A stretch of 15,548 nt of DNA from Clostridia bacterium (GTDB lineage: Bacteria; Bacillota_A; Clostridia; Christensenellales; Aristaeellaceae): assembly GCA_017397695.1 (NCBI GenBank), contig JAFQIF010000180.1, positions 1 through 15,548 on the forward strand, written 5' to 3'. Positions 14,445 to 15,548 of this stretch are shown piece after piece. The notes below the pieces were generated by a model, which was not told the origin of the DNA, searched no databases, and was given only the letters and a program-made list of their open reading frames with translations. The translations under genes and the position numbers were made by a program. Each line of letters begins with the position of its first letter. Position 1 is the first letter of the stretch.

Positions 14445-15548
14445 TCGCGGCTATCGGCATTTTCTTTGTGTTCCTTCTGCTGGGCATGCCTGTCGCCTTC
14501 GCGATCGGCATTTCCGGCTGGTCTTTCTTCATGATCCGTGAGCTGCCGCTGAGCATCATGGTTCAGAAGTCCATTTCCACCACGCAGTCCTTTACCATGC
14601 TGGCGATCCCGCTGTTCATTCTGGCGGGCAACCTGATGAATGCCACCGGCATCACTAAGCGCCTGATGAACGTCGCCAACGTGCTGTGCGGCCATATGTA
14701 TGGCTCCGTCGGCCAGGTTTCCTGCGTGCTGTCTACCCTGATGGGCGGCGTTTCCGGTTCCGCCGTCGCTGATGCGGCGATGGAGTGCCGTATTCTCGGC
14801 CCGGAGATGCTGCGCCTGGGCTATTCCCGCGGCTGGTCCGCTGCGGTCAACGGCTTGTCCGGCCTGATCGTTGCCACGATCCCGCCGTCCATGGGTCTGA
14901 TCATCTACGGCACCACCGGTGAGGTTTCCATCGGCCGCTTGTTCATGGCCGGCTCGTTCCCGGGCGTGCTGATGATGCTCTTCATGATGATCGCCGTTCG
15001 CTGGTCCGCCCGCAAGTTCGGCTACAAGCCGGAGCGCGAGAAGATGGCCCCGATTTCTGAAATCCTCAAGGTGACGCTGGATGCGATCTGGGCGATTCTG
15101 TTCCCGATCCTGCTGATCCTGCTGATCCGCTTCGGCATCATGAGCCCGACTGAGTCCGGCGCGTTCGCCTGTGCGTATGCTCTGTTTGTCGGTATGGTGA
15201 TTTATCGCGAGATGACCCCGTCGGTTATGATGCAGACCCTGAAGGACTCTGTCAAGGACGTCACGGTTATCGCGATCATCCTGTGCTTCTCCGGCGTGTT
15301 TGGCTACGGCGTCGTCTTCGACGACCTGACTACCACCCTGGCGACTGCGCTGGTGTCTATCACCTCCAACAAGATCGCGCTGCTGTTCCTGGTCATCCTG
15401 TTCCTGCTCATCTGCGGCTGCTTCATGGAGACCACGGTTATCGCGCTGATCCTGACCCCGATTCTCAAGCCGGTCATGGAGAGCGTCGGCGTCGATCCGG
15501 TCGTCTTCGGTATGATCATGATGACCTGCGTTACCTTCGGCGTCATGA
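14441..15548 (+). CDS. dctM: TRAP transporter large permease subunit, DctM family (3' end outside window)
   Basis: The reading frame is open from the ATG at 14441 to the window edge, giving 369 codons of an expected 425-430. DctM carries the Na+-coupled transport path, with a 12-helix elevator fold. Signatures are LLGMPVAFAIGISG near the start, GGVSGSAVADAAM at residues 102-114, the re-entrant IPPSMGLIIYGTTG from residue 147, and ESGAFACAYALFVG in the second half. The start overlaps the dctQ stop by four bases. Codon bias is strong but less extreme than in dctP. The truncation is due only to the window boundary, not to a mutation that I can see. Confidence 0.95.
   Translation, partial: MIAAIGIFFVFLLLGMPVAFAIGISGWSFFMIRELPLSIMVQKSISTTQSFTMLAIPLFILAGNLMNATGITKRLMNVANVLCGHMYGSVGQVSCVLSTLMGGVSGSAVADAAMECRILGPEMLRLGYSRGWSAAVNGLSGLIVATIPPSMGLIIYGTTGEVSIGRLFMAGSFPGVLMMLFMMIAVRWSARKFGYKPEREKMAPISEILKVTLDAIWAILFPILLILLIRFGIMSPTESGAFACAYALFVGMVIYREMTPSVMMQTLKDSVKDVTVIAIILCFSGVFGYGVVFDDLTTTLATALVSITSNKIALLFLVILFLLICGCFMETTVIALILTPILKPVMESVGVDPVVFGMIMMTCVTFGVM

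Overview
The window looks like chromosome from a GC-rich, endospore-forming member of the Bacillota (Clostridia-like). Supporting signs are strong AGGAGG-type ribosome binding sites, an S-box (SAM-I) riboswitch in front of metK, a Rex redox repressor, a VanW-domain protein, two small CotF-like coat proteins and SecG behind rplM-rpsI. A lineage such as Christensenellales or Oscillospirales would fit, but the sequence alone does not fix the order.

Layout. 1-1000: end of a ribosomal protein operon (rplM, rpsI) with secG as last gene and a strong terminator. 1094-6220: same-strand genes rnr, rex, a membrane-anchored VanW/PG-binding protein and a TetR regulator; the last three are only about 30 nt apart and probably form an operon. 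6221-7759: a repeat-rich control region with a perfect sigma-A promoter drives two small integral membrane proteins, a Sm_multidrug_ex (COG2426) protein and a DUF368/PopT-type undecaprenyl-phosphate translocase, ended by a bidirectional terminator. 7805-8569: a TtcA-family tRNA thiolation enzyme on the minus strand. 8604-10248: back-to-back consensus promoters, the SAM-I riboswitch with terminator, and metK. 10254-12540: minus-strand block of two small coat proteins, a secreted split-barrel protein, tRNA-Lys(CUU) and a membrane TPR-like protein, most with their own promoter and terminator. 12541-12907: AT-rich non-coding region with a palindrome. 12908-end: TRAP transporter operon dctP-dctQ-dctM, with dctM cut by the window edge.

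How the parts fit. Most of the window is housekeeping: translation, protein export, RNA decay, redox control, methionine/SAM metabolism and tRNA modification. The two stretches with most open biology are the envelope-related run from vanW through tetR to popT, where a TetR gene sits directly beside two lipid-carrier-type membrane proteins under a promoter embedded in inverted repeats, and the TRAP operon, which has an unusual non-lipoprotein binding protein, a processing or attenuation hairpin after dctP and a palindromic candidate operator upstream. I saw no CRISPR array, insertion sequence, prophage or obvious defence system.
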